DNA of 64,000 nucleotides from positions 1,982,001 to 2,046,000 of the forward strand of contig NZ_CP141587.1 of NCBI RefSeq assembly GCF_035593985.1. The letters run 5' to 3'. Under the pieces are notes generated by a model. It did not search any database. It was given only the letters and a program-made list of their open reading frames with translations, and was not told where the DNA came from. The position numbers and the translations under genes are program-made. Each line of letters begins with the position of its first letter. Positions within the stretch are counted from its first letter, which is position 1. Source of the DNA: Sphingomonas sp. LY29 (GTDB taxonomy: Bacteria > Pseudomonadota > Alphaproteobacteria > Sphingomonadales > Sphingomonadaceae). This document shows, piece by piece, positions 37,719 to 46,155 of this stretch.

Positions 37719-39257
37719 TTAGCGGTCGTGGAAAACCGGCAAGGTGACCGTGTAGCGTCCAAGTTTCCGCTCCAGTGGCGAGCGTAGCTGGCGCGCCAGT
37801 CCGTCGAGAATCCGCTCGAACTGAACCCTCGCAATGTCGTCCGCGTCGCCGTTGGGCAAAAGCACCGACGCGCCGATCGCCAGCGTCGCGGTGAGTTCGC
37901 TCGACCGGCGTAGCGAGACTTCGATCGGGCTGGTCGGCGCGCGAAGCATGGCGAATTCGACGATCTCGGTCACCAGGAAGGCCGCCGCCACCGCGACGTC
38001 CTGGGTCGTGTAGGGAGTGTCGAGGTCGAGCTCGATCGGCATCGCACGAGCGTCAGTGGGGGCGGTCGCGCGGAGACCGGCGGCCAGCTCGGTCAGCAGC
38101 GGACGGAGCGCGATCCCGCGATTGTCCTCCAGCTCGGCATAGTGATTGCGGTGGACCACCGACAGCGCATCGACACGGCGCCCGATCGACGAATAGGCTT
38201 CCTTGGCGTTTGCGTCGGCGGCGCTGCGACCGTGGATGCTGAGCAGCGAGGCGACCACCTGAAGATTGTTCTTCACGCGGTGATGCACTTCGCGGACGAG
38301 GCGGCGCTGGCCGTCGAGGGCGGTGCGGGCGTCATGCTCGGCGCCTTCGACCCGTTCGACCGCACGGCGGAAGGCATCGCCCAGGTCGTGGATCTCGGTC
38401 GCCGGGCCGAGCCCGCTCGGAATCGCGAGCGCGCTGTCGTCTCCGGGTTGGTAGGCGACGACCGCGCTCTGGAGTGCACGCAGCGGGCGGATCAGCAGGC
38501 GGTGGACGAGCAGCCAGCTGACGATCGCGGCGGCCGCCCACATCAGCAGCGGCAGGAAGATGAAGAGCCGTTCGACGTGGCTGATTTCGCGCCGAGCCAC
38601 CTGGAAGCGCGCTTCTACCATTCGCGATGCGATCGGGACCGAGATGATCGACGTGGGTCCGGCGTCGGCTGCGCGGTCGAGCACCGGCATTTCGTCGTTG
38701 CCGACCACCAAGACCGCGGCCGCAACCGGGACAAATTGCGATTCGAGTGTCCGGCGAAACTCCTCGACCGGGATTCGGACCGTGGCCGAGCCACCGATGA
38801 CACCGGCTCTCACTTGGAGCGCTTGATTGTCGTCGCTGATCCGCACCCGGAAATCGCCCGGAGCAAGCCGTGTCGGATCGCTTGCCGGCCCGAAGTCTCC
38901 GACCTCGCAAAGGCGGCGGCCGCTATCGTCGTTCAGTTCGAATTCGCGTCCCACGGCCGGGGCGATGCCGAGATTGGCGCGGACGACCGCGCACGGATCG
39001 GCAGCGCCGGCCTGAAGCGCGGCGTTGGCGGCAACACGCACCGCCAGCGTGTTACGGGCGATCAGATTTTGGATGGCCTCTGCGCTTACCGCTCCCTGGT
39101 CGCGAGCGCGCGCTTCGATCGTGTCGTTGGCGGAATCGAGCCCTCTAGCCGCGGCGAAGGCGCTGGCGAGGCCGATCGGCAGGAGCGCGATGCTCAGGAT
39201 CAGAAGGATCTTTGCGGGAGTCGGGAGCCCGGCGAACCACTCGCGCATCACTGCCAC
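37719..39257 (-). CDS. Degenerate sensor histidine kinase, PhyP-like
   Basis: The 512-aa membrane protein has helices at about 16-36 and 231-252 flanking a periplasmic sensor, a HAMP-like linker and a HisKA_2-type dimerisation domain with EVHHRVKNNLQ (phospho-acceptor His326). The ATPase domain is degenerate: the N-box Asn is Phe435 in TEIVEFAM, and no DxGxG box is present (the region reads LAIGASVLLPNG). It lies directly downstream of nepR in the stress locus. In Sphingomonas the kinase-like PhyP from this locus is known as a negative regulator of PhyR, so a PhyR phosphatase is the likely role. A classical kinase is unlikely. Confidence 0.85.
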   Translation of the reverse strand: MAVMREWFAGLPTPAKILLILSIALLPIGLASAFAAARGLDSANDTIEARARDQGAVSAEAIQNLIARNTLAVRVAANAALQAGAADPCAVVRANLGIAPAVGREFELNDDSGRRLCEVGDFGPASDPTRLAPGDFRVRISDDNQALQVRAGVIGGSATVRIPVEEFRRTLESQFVPVAAAVLVVGNDEMPVLDRAADAGPTSIISVPIASRMVEARFQVARREISHVERLFIFLPLLMWAAAAIVSWLLVHRLLIRPLRALQSAVVAYQPGDDSALAIPSGLGPATEIHDLGDAFRRAVERVEGAEHDARTALDGQRRLVREVHHRVKNNLQVVASLLSIHGRSAADANAKEAYSSIGRRVDALSVVHRNHYAELEDNRGIALRPLLTELAAGLRATAPTDARAMPIELDLDTPYTTQDVAVAAAFLVTEIVEFAMLRAPTSPIEVSLRRSSELTATLAIGASVLLPNGDADDIARVQFERILDGLARQLRSPLERKLGRYTVTLPVFHDR

Positions 39258-39272
39258 CCGTGGGCGTGACGG

Positions 39273-39452
39273 TTAATCGAGCTTCCCGAGAAGATCGAGA
39301 AAGTCTTGCGGAACCTGTTCGCGGACGGTGTCATCATAAACTGTACGCAGGGCACGGCCCACCGTTCCTGATTTGTCTTTCGGCCTTTTGGTCTTGGGAG
39401 CATCGGAGGCGGGCTTGCCGCTATCTTCCTTGGCTTTGTTGGTCGCACTCAA
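39273..39452 (-). CDS. nepR: Anti-sigma factor NepR
   Basis: NepR (59 aa) binds and inhibits EcfG until phosphorylated PhyR takes it away. The two conserved helices are visible as VGRALRTVYDDTVRE and PQDFLDLLGKLD. I place the start at the TTG 39450-39452 (SATNKAKEDS follows), because a GAGGGGGGA ribosome site precedes it and the length then matches the family. A much longer frame to 39605 has no conserved sequence. The kinase gene follows 15 bp downstream on the same strand. Confidence 0.85.
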   Translation of the reverse strand: MSATNKAKEDSGKPASDAPKTKRPKDKSGTVGRALRTVYDDTVREQVPQDFLDLLGKLD

Positions 39453-39832
39453 CCTCTCGTCCCCCCTCGCGCAGTACAATGTTCGCGCATTACCAAAGCT
39501 ACTCGTTTCCGACGCCGTTCGCCGTCTCTTATCGTGCCAGTGACTTGCCAACTTCGCGGGCAATACAACCGCCCGGTCCGAATGGCCGCTCCTATCTGTC
39601 GGCATCCGTCGCTCGTCAATCCACGAGTCTCGATTGCGTCAGAATCGGAAATGGAAACCAAATCGCCCATCCTTTGTTCCCCATTGCGCAAACTTGGGGC
39701 AAAGGATGTTGCATCGGCGCGTCACCCGCGCGAGGAGCAGCGGTCATTTCGGCAAAGCTTGCACCGATGGAACACGGCGGCCACATACGGTCGCGAACCG
39801 AATTTGAAAGTTTGAGGGGAGTTTTTCTTAAT
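39453..39832. promoter_or_regulatory. 380-bp divergent nepR/phyR control region
   Basis: No convincing gene lies here. On the minus strand GGAAC-N16-GGTT (39656-39680) is a near match to the EcfG consensus and could start nepR about 195 bases upstream of its start codon. No clear EcfG or sigma-70 promoter is evident for phyR; GGAAC at 39774-39778 has no CGTT partner. The phyR ribosome site GAGGGGA is near 39814. Confidence 0.4.
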
Positions 39833-40633
39833 ATGTCGCTCGGCCAGGAACTCGCACCGCATCTGCCCTTCCTCCGTCGCTATGCGCGCGCCCTCACCGG
39901 TAGCCAGGTCCATGGCGACGCTTTTGTGCGCGCCACGCTGGAAACGATCGTCGCCAGCCCGGAAGATTTTCCCAAGGAAGTCGATCCGCGCCTCGGCCTT
40001 TACCGTACCTTCCACGCCATCTGGTCGAGCGCGAACATCGAGGAAGGCGAAGAGCCGACGATGTCACTCGATGGCGCCGAGGGTATCGCCCAGGCCCGCC
40101 TGTCGCGCATCACGCCGCTCTCGCGCCAGGCGCTGCTGCTGACCAGCCTCGAGGGTTTTTCGAGCGACGACACCGCCTATCTGATTTCCGCGACGCCCGA
40201 CGACGTCGAGAGCCTGGTCGCCGAGGCGATGGCTGAGATCGAGCGTCAGACGCATGCCGACGTGCTGATCATCGAGGATGAGCCGATCATCGCGATGGAT
40301 ATCGAATCGATCGTTAGAGATCTCGGTCACAACGTCACCGGCGTTGCCGTCACGCGCGACGAGGCCATTGCCGAAGCGCGCAAGTCGCCCCCGGGCCTCG
40401 TGCTCGCCGACATCCAGCTTGCCGACGACAGCTCGGGTATCGACGCGGTCAAGGACATCCTCGCTGAATTCTCGGTGCCGGTGATCTTCATCACGGCATT
40501 CCCGGAGCGTCTGCTGACGGGCACGCGCCCCGAGCCAACCTTCCTGATCACCAAGCCGTTCCAGCGTTCGACGGTGAAGGCGGCGATCAGCCAGGCCTTG
40601 TTCTTCGACGCGGCGACGGTCCCCGCCGGCTGA
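39833..40633 (+). CDS. phyR: Anti-anti-sigma response regulator PhyR
   Basis: PhyR (266 aa) controls the alphaproteobacterial general stress response. Residues 1 to about 135 form the sigma-like domain (FLRRYARALTGSQVHGDAFV, ending in a region-4-like SRQALLLTSLEGFSSDDTA). Residues about 142-260 form a receiver domain, starting VLIIEDEPIIAMDIES, with phospho-acceptor Asp193 in LADIQL and KPF near the end. Phosphorylated PhyR sequesters NepR. The ATG at 39833 begins the conserved MSLGQELAPHLPFLRRYAR; the open frame upstream is not conserved. Confidence 0.96.
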   Translation: MSLGQELAPHLPFLRRYARALTGSQVHGDAFVRATLETIVASPEDFPKEVDPRLGLYRTFHAIWSSANIEEGEEPTMSLDGAEGIAQARLSRITPLSRQALLLTSLEGFSSDDTAYLISATPDDVESLVAEAMAEIERQTHADVLIIEDEPIIAMDIESIVRDLGHNVTGVAVTRDEAIAEARKSPPGLVLADIQLADDSSGIDAVKDILAEFSVPVIFITAFPERLLTGTRPEPTFLITKPFQRSTVKAAISQALFFDAATVPAG

Positions 40634-40644
40634 GGTTCCATTTC

Positions 40645-40670
40645 GGAACTGACATGACTCCTGCCGCGTT
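40645..40670 (+). promoter_or_regulatory. EcfG-type promoter before the mini-membrane protein and ecfG
   Basis: GGAAC (40645-40649), 17 bases, CGTT (40667-40670): an exact consensus match. The predicted start is near 40677, 28 bases before the ATG at 40705. It would make ecfG autoregulated. Confidence 0.75.
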
Positions 40671-40704
40671 GGCGGGATGAAACACATTTACCTTGCGGGG
40701 AAAC

Positions 40705-40842
40705 ATGAACGAACAGCCCGAACATCTCACTGGCACCGAAGCGCGCGCCGGAAACCGGAACCCCGTCAACCGCGTCGTGCTGGGCGTCAGCCTAGTGCTG
40801 ATCGTCGTCATTTTCGCGGTCATATTGTTCGTAGCGCGCTAA
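40705..40842 (+). CDS. 45-aa single-pass membrane protein in the stress locus
   Basis: An ATG with GGGGAAAC just upstream opens a 45-codon frame. The first 22 residues are polar (MNEQPEHLTGTEARAGNRNP), and the rest is one hydrophobic helix (VVLGVSLVLIVVIFAVILF) ending VAR. It lies between phyR and ecfG, directly behind the EcfG promoter, so it is probably a stress-induced membrane miniprotein. I recognise no family. The helix quality, ribosome site and placement support a real gene. Confidence 0.65.
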   Translation: MNEQPEHLTGTEARAGNRNPVNRVVLGVSLVLIVVIFAVILFVAR

Positions 40843-40853
40843 CTCCCTACATT

Positions 40854-40922
40854 ATGGTGGATGCGAAATTACCGGTTCCGCCGTCGAGCGACGGTGCGAC
40901 CAAGACGGGGCGGGTTTTTTGA
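40854..40922 (+). CDS. Possible 22-aa leader peptide overlapping the ecfG start
   Basis: ATG 40854 opens a 22-codon frame (MVDAKLPVPPSSDGATKTGR, then VF) whose TGA at 40920-40922 overlaps the TTG start of ecfG as TTGA. If translated it could couple to ecfG, which lacks a strong start of its own. There is no clear ribosome site before it, so this may be chance. Confidence 0.25.
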   Translation: MVDAKLPVPPSSDGATKTGRVF

Positions 40923-41563
40923 CCGACGACGACGACGACGACAATCTGGCGCATGACGAGCCGCGCCCGGAGCCGGTCCCGCTGCCCGATGACGAGTTCA
41001 AGGATCAGCTTGCCCAGGTGATCCCGCATCTTCGCGCATTCGGTCGCTCGCTCTCGGGCAGCCGCGATCTTGCCGATGACCTTGTCCAGGAAACGCTGCT
41101 CAAGGCATGGGCTGCGCGCAAGCGCTTTCAGGCCGGCACCAACATGCGGGCGTGGACCTTCATCATTCTTCGCAACCTGTTTCTCAGCCAGATGCGCCGT
41201 GCGCGCTTCAAGGGAGAGTGGGACGATGTCACCGCGGCGAAAATCCTTGCCGCGCCGGCGAGTCAGGATCGCCACGTCGAGCTTGGCGACATGCAGCGGG
41301 CGCTGATGCATCTGCCGCAGCCGCAGCGTGAGGCGTTGATTCTCGTCGGAGCGGGCGGGTTCGCGTATGAGGAAGCGGCCGACATCTGCGGCTGTGCGGT
41401 CGGCACGATCAAGAGCCGCGTCGCGCGCGGCCGCGTGGCGCTCGAAGCGCTGCTGACCGATGGCAAGCTGCCCTCGCGCCGCCAGCACAAGACTGATCCG
41501 AACAAGTCGGCGCTCCAGGAAATCATGGGTGAGGTCGACGAGCTTAGTCGCGACCGCGGCTAG
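40919..41563 (+). CDS. ecfG: General stress sigma factor EcfG
   Basis: This 214-aa ECF sigma factor of the EcfG group directs the general stress regulon. After an acidic N-terminus (six Asp after MT), region 2 appears as LPRLRAFGRSL-like IPHLRAFGRSLSGSRDLADDLV plus NMRAWTFIILRNLFLSQ, and region 4 as LPQPQREALILVGAGGFAYEE and GCAVGTIKSRVARGR. The only usable start is the TTG at 40919. It is downstream of an exact EcfG promoter and beside nepR and phyR, which fixes its identity. Confidence 0.93.
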   Translation: MTDDDDDDNLAHDEPRPEPVPLPDDEFKDQLAQVIPHLRAFGRSLSGSRDLADDLVQETLLKAWAARKRFQAGTNMRAWTFIILRNLFLSQMRRARFKGEWDDVTAAKILAAPASQDRHVELGDMQRALMHLPQPQREALILVGAGGFAYEEAADICGCAVGTIKSRVARGRVALEALLTDGKLPSRRQHKTDPNKSALQEIMGEVDELSRDRG

Positions 41564-41566
41564 CTC

Positions 41567-41701
41567 TTATCGAAGCTTGGCGAGCAGCCGTTCGAAGTCG
41601 CTGTCGGCATCCGCACTTGGCGCCGAAAATGCGCGACGAAGCGCAGCCGCGACAGCGGCCTTTTCGGGCGGAAGATGGTCGGAGCATTCTACGCGCTTCA
41701 T
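41567..41701 (-). CDS. 44-aa NepR-like protein, possible second anti-sigma factor
   Basis: On the minus strand an ATG with GGACGGAAG five bases upstream opens a 44-codon frame ending three bases from the ecfG stop. Its C-terminal part, VAAALRRAFSAP then SDFERLLAKLR, lines up with the helices of the NepR in this window (VGRALRTVYDD, QDFLDLLGKLD) with nearly the same spacing. A near-consensus EcfG promoter lies about 54 bp upstream. Some sphingomonads are known to carry two NepR paralogues, so a second anti-sigma factor is plausible, but the similarity is short. Confidence 0.5.
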   Translation of the reverse strand: MKRVECSDHLPPEKAAVAAALRRAFSAPSADADSDFERLLAKLR

Positions 41702-41754
41702 CGTGTCTTCCGTCCCTCGCACATCTGGACGTTGCAGGATCATCACCCGCGGAC

Positions 41755-41780
41755 AATGCGTAACACCCCTGCAATGTTCC
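41755..41780 (-). promoter_or_regulatory. Near-consensus EcfG promoter, minus strand
   Basis: The minus strand reads GGAAC-N17-CATT, one base off the EcfG -10 CGTT. It would start transcription near 41748, leaving a leader of about 47 bases for the 44-aa NepR-like gene. Confidence 0.4.
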
Positions 41781-41800
41781 TGTTTTCAGCAATTTAAGGC

Positions 41801-44500
41801 ATGGGCTGTGGCATGACGGCGACACCCGATGCCCTGTTGCGCGATGCGGCCCTCGAGCGGGCCAAGGCGCACGCGCCCTTCCTCGCCGCAGCGGCAGACG
41901 CTTTTCCTGACATTGTCGAAACGTATCGCCGGAGCGGTCCGGACGTCGCCGTGCAGGAAGCGCTTCGCCAGCGGGACGACGATCTTTCGGTCAGCCTCCG
42001 TCGGCAGCGGCAAGCCCTGGCGCTGGCCGTCGCGCTTGGCGACCTCGACGGCAGTCGTCCGCTCGAATGGGTGACCGAGACGCTGTCCGACTTCGCCGAT
42101 TATGCGATGGACGCGGCGATCCGGGCGGCGATGCTGGAGCGGATGCCCGACAACGAACCGTGCGGGTTGGCGGTGCTCGCACTGGGCAAGCTGGGAAGCC
42201 GCGAACTCAACTACAGCAGCGACGTGGATCTGGTGCTGTTGTTCGATCCCGAAACCATGCCGCGCCGGTCGCGCGACGATCCAGGGGAGGCGGCGGTCCG
42301 CTATGGCCGGCGTTTCGTCGAACTGCTGCAGCAGCGTACCGCCGACGGCTATGTCGCGCGGGTCGACCTTCGCCTTCGCCCGGCCCCCGAAGTGACCCCG
42401 ATCGTCCTGCCCGTGGGCGCGGCGATTTCCTATTACGAAAGCAGCGCGCTTCCCTGGGAACGCGCCGCCTTCATCCGCGCACGTGCGGCAGCGGGTGACA
42501 TCGCGCTTGGCAACCAGTTTCTCAGCGAGATCCGCCCGTTCATCTGGCGCCGGGCGCTCGACTTCGGCGCGATTGAGGAAATTCGCGAAATCTCTCTCCG
42601 CATCCGTGACCATTTTGCGCAGGGCCAGTCGTTCGCGCCGGGGTTCGACCTGAAACGAGGGCGCGGCGGCATTCGCGAGGCGGAATTCTTCACCCAAGTA
42701 CAGCAACTGATCCACGGTGGTCGCGAGCCTGCGTTGCGCGCGCCGGCGACGCTCGACGCGCTTAGGACGCTGGCGGCGGGCGGACGGCTCGATCCCGCCA
42801 TCGCCGACGGGATCGCGACCGCCTATCGCGCGCTGCGAACGGCGGAACATCGGGTTCAGATGATCGACGACAGGCAGGAGCATCGGCTTCCCGCCGATCG
42901 CTCGGCCCTGGCGGCGGTCGCGGCGCTCGACGGTTGCGCGGATTCGGACGAATTGCTCGCCCGGCTCGAACCCCATGTCCGGTTTGTCGGTCACCAGTTC
43001 GACGGGCTGATCACCGAGCAGGAGGAGCGGCTGTCGAACGACCCCGACAAGCTGCGCGCCGAATTGTCCGCGATGGGATTCAAGGAGGTCGAGGAAGCGT
43101 ATCGCCGCATCGCCGAATGGCGGTCGGGCCGTGCCCGGTCGCTGCGTTCTCCGGCCGCACGCTCTGCTTTCGAGGCGATGCTGCCGACCCTGCTCCGCGC
43201 GGTGGCGAGCGGTGCCGACCCGATCCGCGCGATCAATCGGTTCAGCGACGTGGTCGAACGTCTGTCGAGCGGGGTGAACCTGTATCGCTTGCTCGGCGCG
43301 CGTCCGCGGCTCGCCGAATTGCTCGCGTTGATCCTCGCGCACGCGCCGCCGCTGGCGGACCAATTGGCGCGGCGCCCGACCTTGCTCGACGGACTGATCG
43401 ACGAATCAAGCTTCGCGGTGCCGCCCGACGCCGCCGCCATCGCCGAGCGTTTTCTTGACGTCGCGCGCAGCGAGCCGTTCGAAATGGCGCTGGACCGAAT
43501 TCGGCGGATGGTTGGCGAGCGGCGCTTCGCGCTCGGCGTCCAGCTGATCGCGGGGCATCGCGATCCGATAGTGATCGCCGAAGCGTATAGCGACCTTGCC
43601 GAAGGCGCGATCGTCGCGCTGGCCGAGGCGGTGCAGCGCGAGTTCGCGGCGACTCACGGCGTGATCAAGGGCGGTGAACTGATCATCCTCGGTCTTGGCC
43701 GTCTTGGCGGGCGCGCACTGACCCATGCCAGCGATCTCGACCTCATCTATCTGTACGACGCGCCCGAGGGTGCGCACTCCGATGGTCGCAAGTCGCTGTC
43801 GGCGACCGATTATTTCAATCGGCTAGCGAGCCGCATTTCAGCGGCGCTGGCGACCCCGACCGCCGCGGGCCCGCTGTACGATGTCGACACGCGCCTCCGT
43901 CCGCAGGGTGAGCAGGGCATGCTCGCGGTCAGCATCGACGGCTTCGCGGCGTACCAGCAGAACGAGGCGTGGACGTGGGAGCACATGGCGCTATGCCGCG
44001 CGCGTCCGCTGACGGGCAGCGACGCGCTTCGCGACCGGGTGACAAAGCTGATTTGCACCATCTTGGGCACCGGGCACGATCCGGCGAAGGTACGCGAAGA
44101 TGCTGCCGCGATGCGCGCCGACATGGCGCGGCACAAGCCGCCCAAGGGTCCGCTCGACATCAAGCTTGGAAGCGGCGGGCTGGTCGACCTGGAGTTCGCG
44201 GTCCACACCTTGCAGCTGTCACATGGCATCGGCCTCGATCCCCGGCTGGAGGTCGCGTTGGCGGCGCTGGTCGAAAAAGGACTGATCGACGACGGGGCCG
44301 ATCCCGACCTGCGTTTGTTGAGCCGATTGCTGGTCGTGCTGCGGTTGGTCGCGCCCGACGCTCAGGAGCCCGCCGAGGCGTCGCGGCCGCTGGTCGCCAG
44401 ATTGTGCGGGCATGACCATTGGGACGGGTTGTTGGCGTCGGTCGAAGCCGCGAGATCGCGGATCGAGGCGCGTTGGTCGAAGATTGGTTTGGAGACATGA
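41801..44500 (+). CDS. glnE: Bifunctional glutamine synthetase adenylyltransferase/deadenylylase GlnE
   Basis: GlnE (899 aa) attaches AMP to or removes it from glutamine synthetase in response to nitrogen status. Two nucleotidyltransferase halves are visible: an N-terminal removase with LGKLGSRELNYSSDVDLVLL (about residues 127-146) and a C-terminal transferase with LGLGRLGGRALTHASDLDLI (about 628-647). VDTRLRPQGEQGMLAVS and DIKLGSGGLVDLEF are further signatures. The ATG at 41801 has AAGG very close; the ATG at 41813 is an alternative. The stop overlaps the next gene in ATGA. Confidence 0.96.
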   Translation: MGCGMTATPDALLRDAALERAKAHAPFLAAAADAFPDIVETYRRSGPDVAVQEALRQRDDDLSVSLRRQRQALALAVALGDLDGSRPLEWVTETLSDFADYAMDAAIRAAMLERMPDNEPCGLAVLALGKLGSRELNYSSDVDLVLLFDPETMPRRSRDDPGEAAVRYGRRFVELLQQRTADGYVARVDLRLRPAPEVTPIVLPVGAAISYYESSALPWERAAFIRARAAAGDIALGNQFLSEIRPFIWRRALDFGAIEEIREISLRIRDHFAQGQSFAPGFDLKRGRGGIREAEFFTQVQQLIHGGREPALRAPATLDALRTLAAGGRLDPAIADGIATAYRALRTAEHRVQMIDDRQEHRLPADRSALAAVAALDGCADSDELLARLEPHVRFVGHQFDGLITEQEERLSNDPDKLRAELSAMGFKEVEEAYRRIAEWRSGRARSLRSPAARSAFEAMLPTLLRAVASGADPIRAINRFSDVVERLSSGVNLYRLLGARPRLAELLALILAHAPPLADQLARRPTLLDGLIDESSFAVPPDAAAIAERFLDVARSEPFEMALDRIRRMVGERRFALGVQLIAGHRDPIVIAEAYSDLAEGAIVALAEAVQREFAATHGVIKGGELIILGLGRLGGRALTHASDLDLIYLYDAPEGAHSDGRKSLSATDYFNRLASRISAALATPTAAGPLYDVDTRLRPQGEQGMLAVSIDGFAAYQQNEAWTWEHMALCRARPLTGSDALRDRVTKLICTILGTGHDPAKVREDAAAMRADMARHKPPKGPLDIKLGSGGLVDLEFAVHTLQLSHGIGLDPRLEVALAALVEKGLIDDGADPDLRLLSRLLVVLRLVAPDAQEPAEASRPLVARLCGHDHWDGLLASVEAARSRIEARWSKIGLET

Positions 44501-46152
44501 CGATGACGGATACTCTGGCCCGATCGATCGGGCTGTTGCTGGCTGCTACTGCGCTGGTCGCCGCAGCGCCGCCAGCCAAGCATCCGATCTCGGCGGAACG
44601 CCTGTCGGCCGACGTCAAGATACTCGCCTCCGATGAATTTCAGGGCCGGGCGCCGGGAACGCCGGGTGAGGCGAAGACGGTCGAGTGGCTGGTGGCGCGG
44701 CTGAAGTCACTCGGGCTGGAACCCGCCGCTCCTGGCGGAACATGGACCCAGGCCGTGCCGCTGATCCGAACGCAGCTTGGCGCCGGCACGACGGCGGTGG
44801 TGAGCCCCAAGGGGTCTCGGCCGCTGGTGATGGGCCGCGACATCTACGCCAGCACCATCCGTGCGGCGGACCGGGTCGCGATCGCATCCGCGCCGATGGT
44901 ATTCGTCGGCTATGGCGTTGATGCGCCCGAACGGAATTGGGACGACTTCAAGGGCGTCGACCTCAAGGGCAAGATCGCGGTCATGCTGGTCAACGACCCC
45001 GACTTCGAGGCGGCGGCGGGCGACGATTCGAAGGGCAAATTCGGCGACCGGCGGATGACCTTCTATGGCCGCTGGGTCTACAAATATGAGGAGGCGGCGC
45101 GGCGTGGGGCGATCGGTGCGTTGATCGTCCACGATACGCCCGGCGCGGGCTATGGCTGGGACACGGTCACCGCCCCACGCAGCGAGAATTACGATATCGA
45201 CGGGGCGACCGGGCGGCTTGCGCTGCAGGGCTGGCTGCATGGCGATGCCGCGACAGCGTTATTCGCCGACGCGGGGCAGGATCTTGCTGCGCTTCGCCGT
45301 GCGGCACGTCGTTCGGACTTCAAGCCGGTCGATCTGGGCAGCCGTTTCTCGGCCGACCTTCCGGTGACGCTGACGCGCGTGCAAAGCCAGAACGTGCTCG
45401 CGCGCCTTCCGGGGGCGAAGCGTCCCAAGGAGGCAGTGATGTACGGCGCGCACTGGGATGCCTATGGCGTCGGCGCGGCGGATGCGCGCGGAAAAACGAT
45501 CCGCCCGGGCGCGAACGACGACGCGCTTGGCGTGGCCGGGATGCTCGAAATTGCGCGAGTGATGAAGGCGGGGCCGCGTCCCGACCGGTCGATCCTGTTC
45601 GGCTTCTGGACCGCCGAAGAGCGCGGGTTGCTGGGGTCCGAGGCCTATGCGCTCAAGCCAAGCGTGCCGGCGCGCGATACGGTTGCGAACATCACGCTCG
45701 ACATCCTCAACACCGGAGGGCCGTCGCGCGACGTGATGCTGGTCGGGGCGGGGCAGAACAGCCTTGAGGCCGATCTTGGCGTTGCCGCCAAGGCGCAGGG
45801 ACGGGTGGTCACGCCCGAAGCCCTGCCCGAACGCGGCCTCTTCTATCGCGCCGATCACTTCTCGCTGGCGAAGCGCGGCGTCCCGACGCTGTTGCTGATG
45901 GCGATTTCGGGCGCGCCTGATCTGGTCAAGGGTGGTCGGCCGGCCGGGCAGGCGTGGCTCGACGGCTACATGAGATGCTACCATCAGACGTGCGACGAAT
46001 GGTCGCCGGCGCTCGACTTCGATGGGGCCGCCGACGATGTTGCGCTCGCGCTCGAGGTCGGGCGACGCGCCGCCAAGGCAGGGGTCTGGCCAAGCTGGAG
46101 CAACGAGTCCGAGTTCAAGGCGGTGCGAGCGCGCGACCGTGGCGGCAAATAA
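44497..46152 (+). CDS. Secreted M28 family metallopeptidase
   Basis: The 551-aa protein has a signal peptide (about residues 1-25, ending AAAPP) and an M28 zinc aminopeptidase domain interrupted by a PA domain (about residues 130-270). Metal-binding motifs are GAHWDAYGVG, ANDDALGVAGMLEIAR, FWTAEERGLLGSEAY and the late YHQTCDEW. It probably degrades peptides in the periplasm or outside. ATG 44497 overlaps the glnE stop; the ATG at 44503 would also give a good signal peptide. Confidence 0.88.
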   Translation: MTMTDTLARSIGLLLAATALVAAAPPAKHPISAERLSADVKILASDEFQGRAPGTPGEAKTVEWLVARLKSLGLEPAAPGGTWTQAVPLIRTQLGAGTTAVVSPKGSRPLVMGRDIYASTIRAADRVAIASAPMVFVGYGVDAPERNWDDFKGVDLKGKIAVMLVNDPDFEAAAGDDSKGKFGDRRMTFYGRWVYKYEEAARRGAIGALIVHDTPGAGYGWDTVTAPRSENYDIDGATGRLALQGWLHGDAATALFADAGQDLAALRRAARRSDFKPVDLGSRFSADLPVTLTRVQSQNVLARLPGAKRPKEAVMYGAHWDAYGVGAADARGKTIRPGANDDALGVAGMLEIARVMKAGPRPDRSILFGFWTAEERGLLGSEAYALKPSVPARDTVANITLDILNTGGPSRDVMLVGAGQNSLEADLGVAAKAQGRVVTPEALPERGLFYRADHFSLAKRGVPTLLLMAISGAPDLVKGGRPAGQAWLDGYMRCYHQTCDEWSPALDFDGAADDVALALEVGRRAAKAGVWPSWSNESEFKAVRARDRGGK

Positions 46153-46155
46153 GGA

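Noticed and set aside
38142..39269. 375-aa plus-strand frame opposite the histidine kinase
   Set aside because: Shadow frame; the minus strand has clear HisKA_2 and transmembrane features.
39774..39800. Possible EcfG promoter for phyR
   Set aside because: GGAAC is present but no CGTT-like -10 lies at 16 or 17 bases.
41544..41825. 93-aa minus-strand frame overlapping the NepR-like ORF
   Set aside because: Different frame, odd Cys/Arg-rich composition and no ribosome site; the 44-aa frame is better supported.
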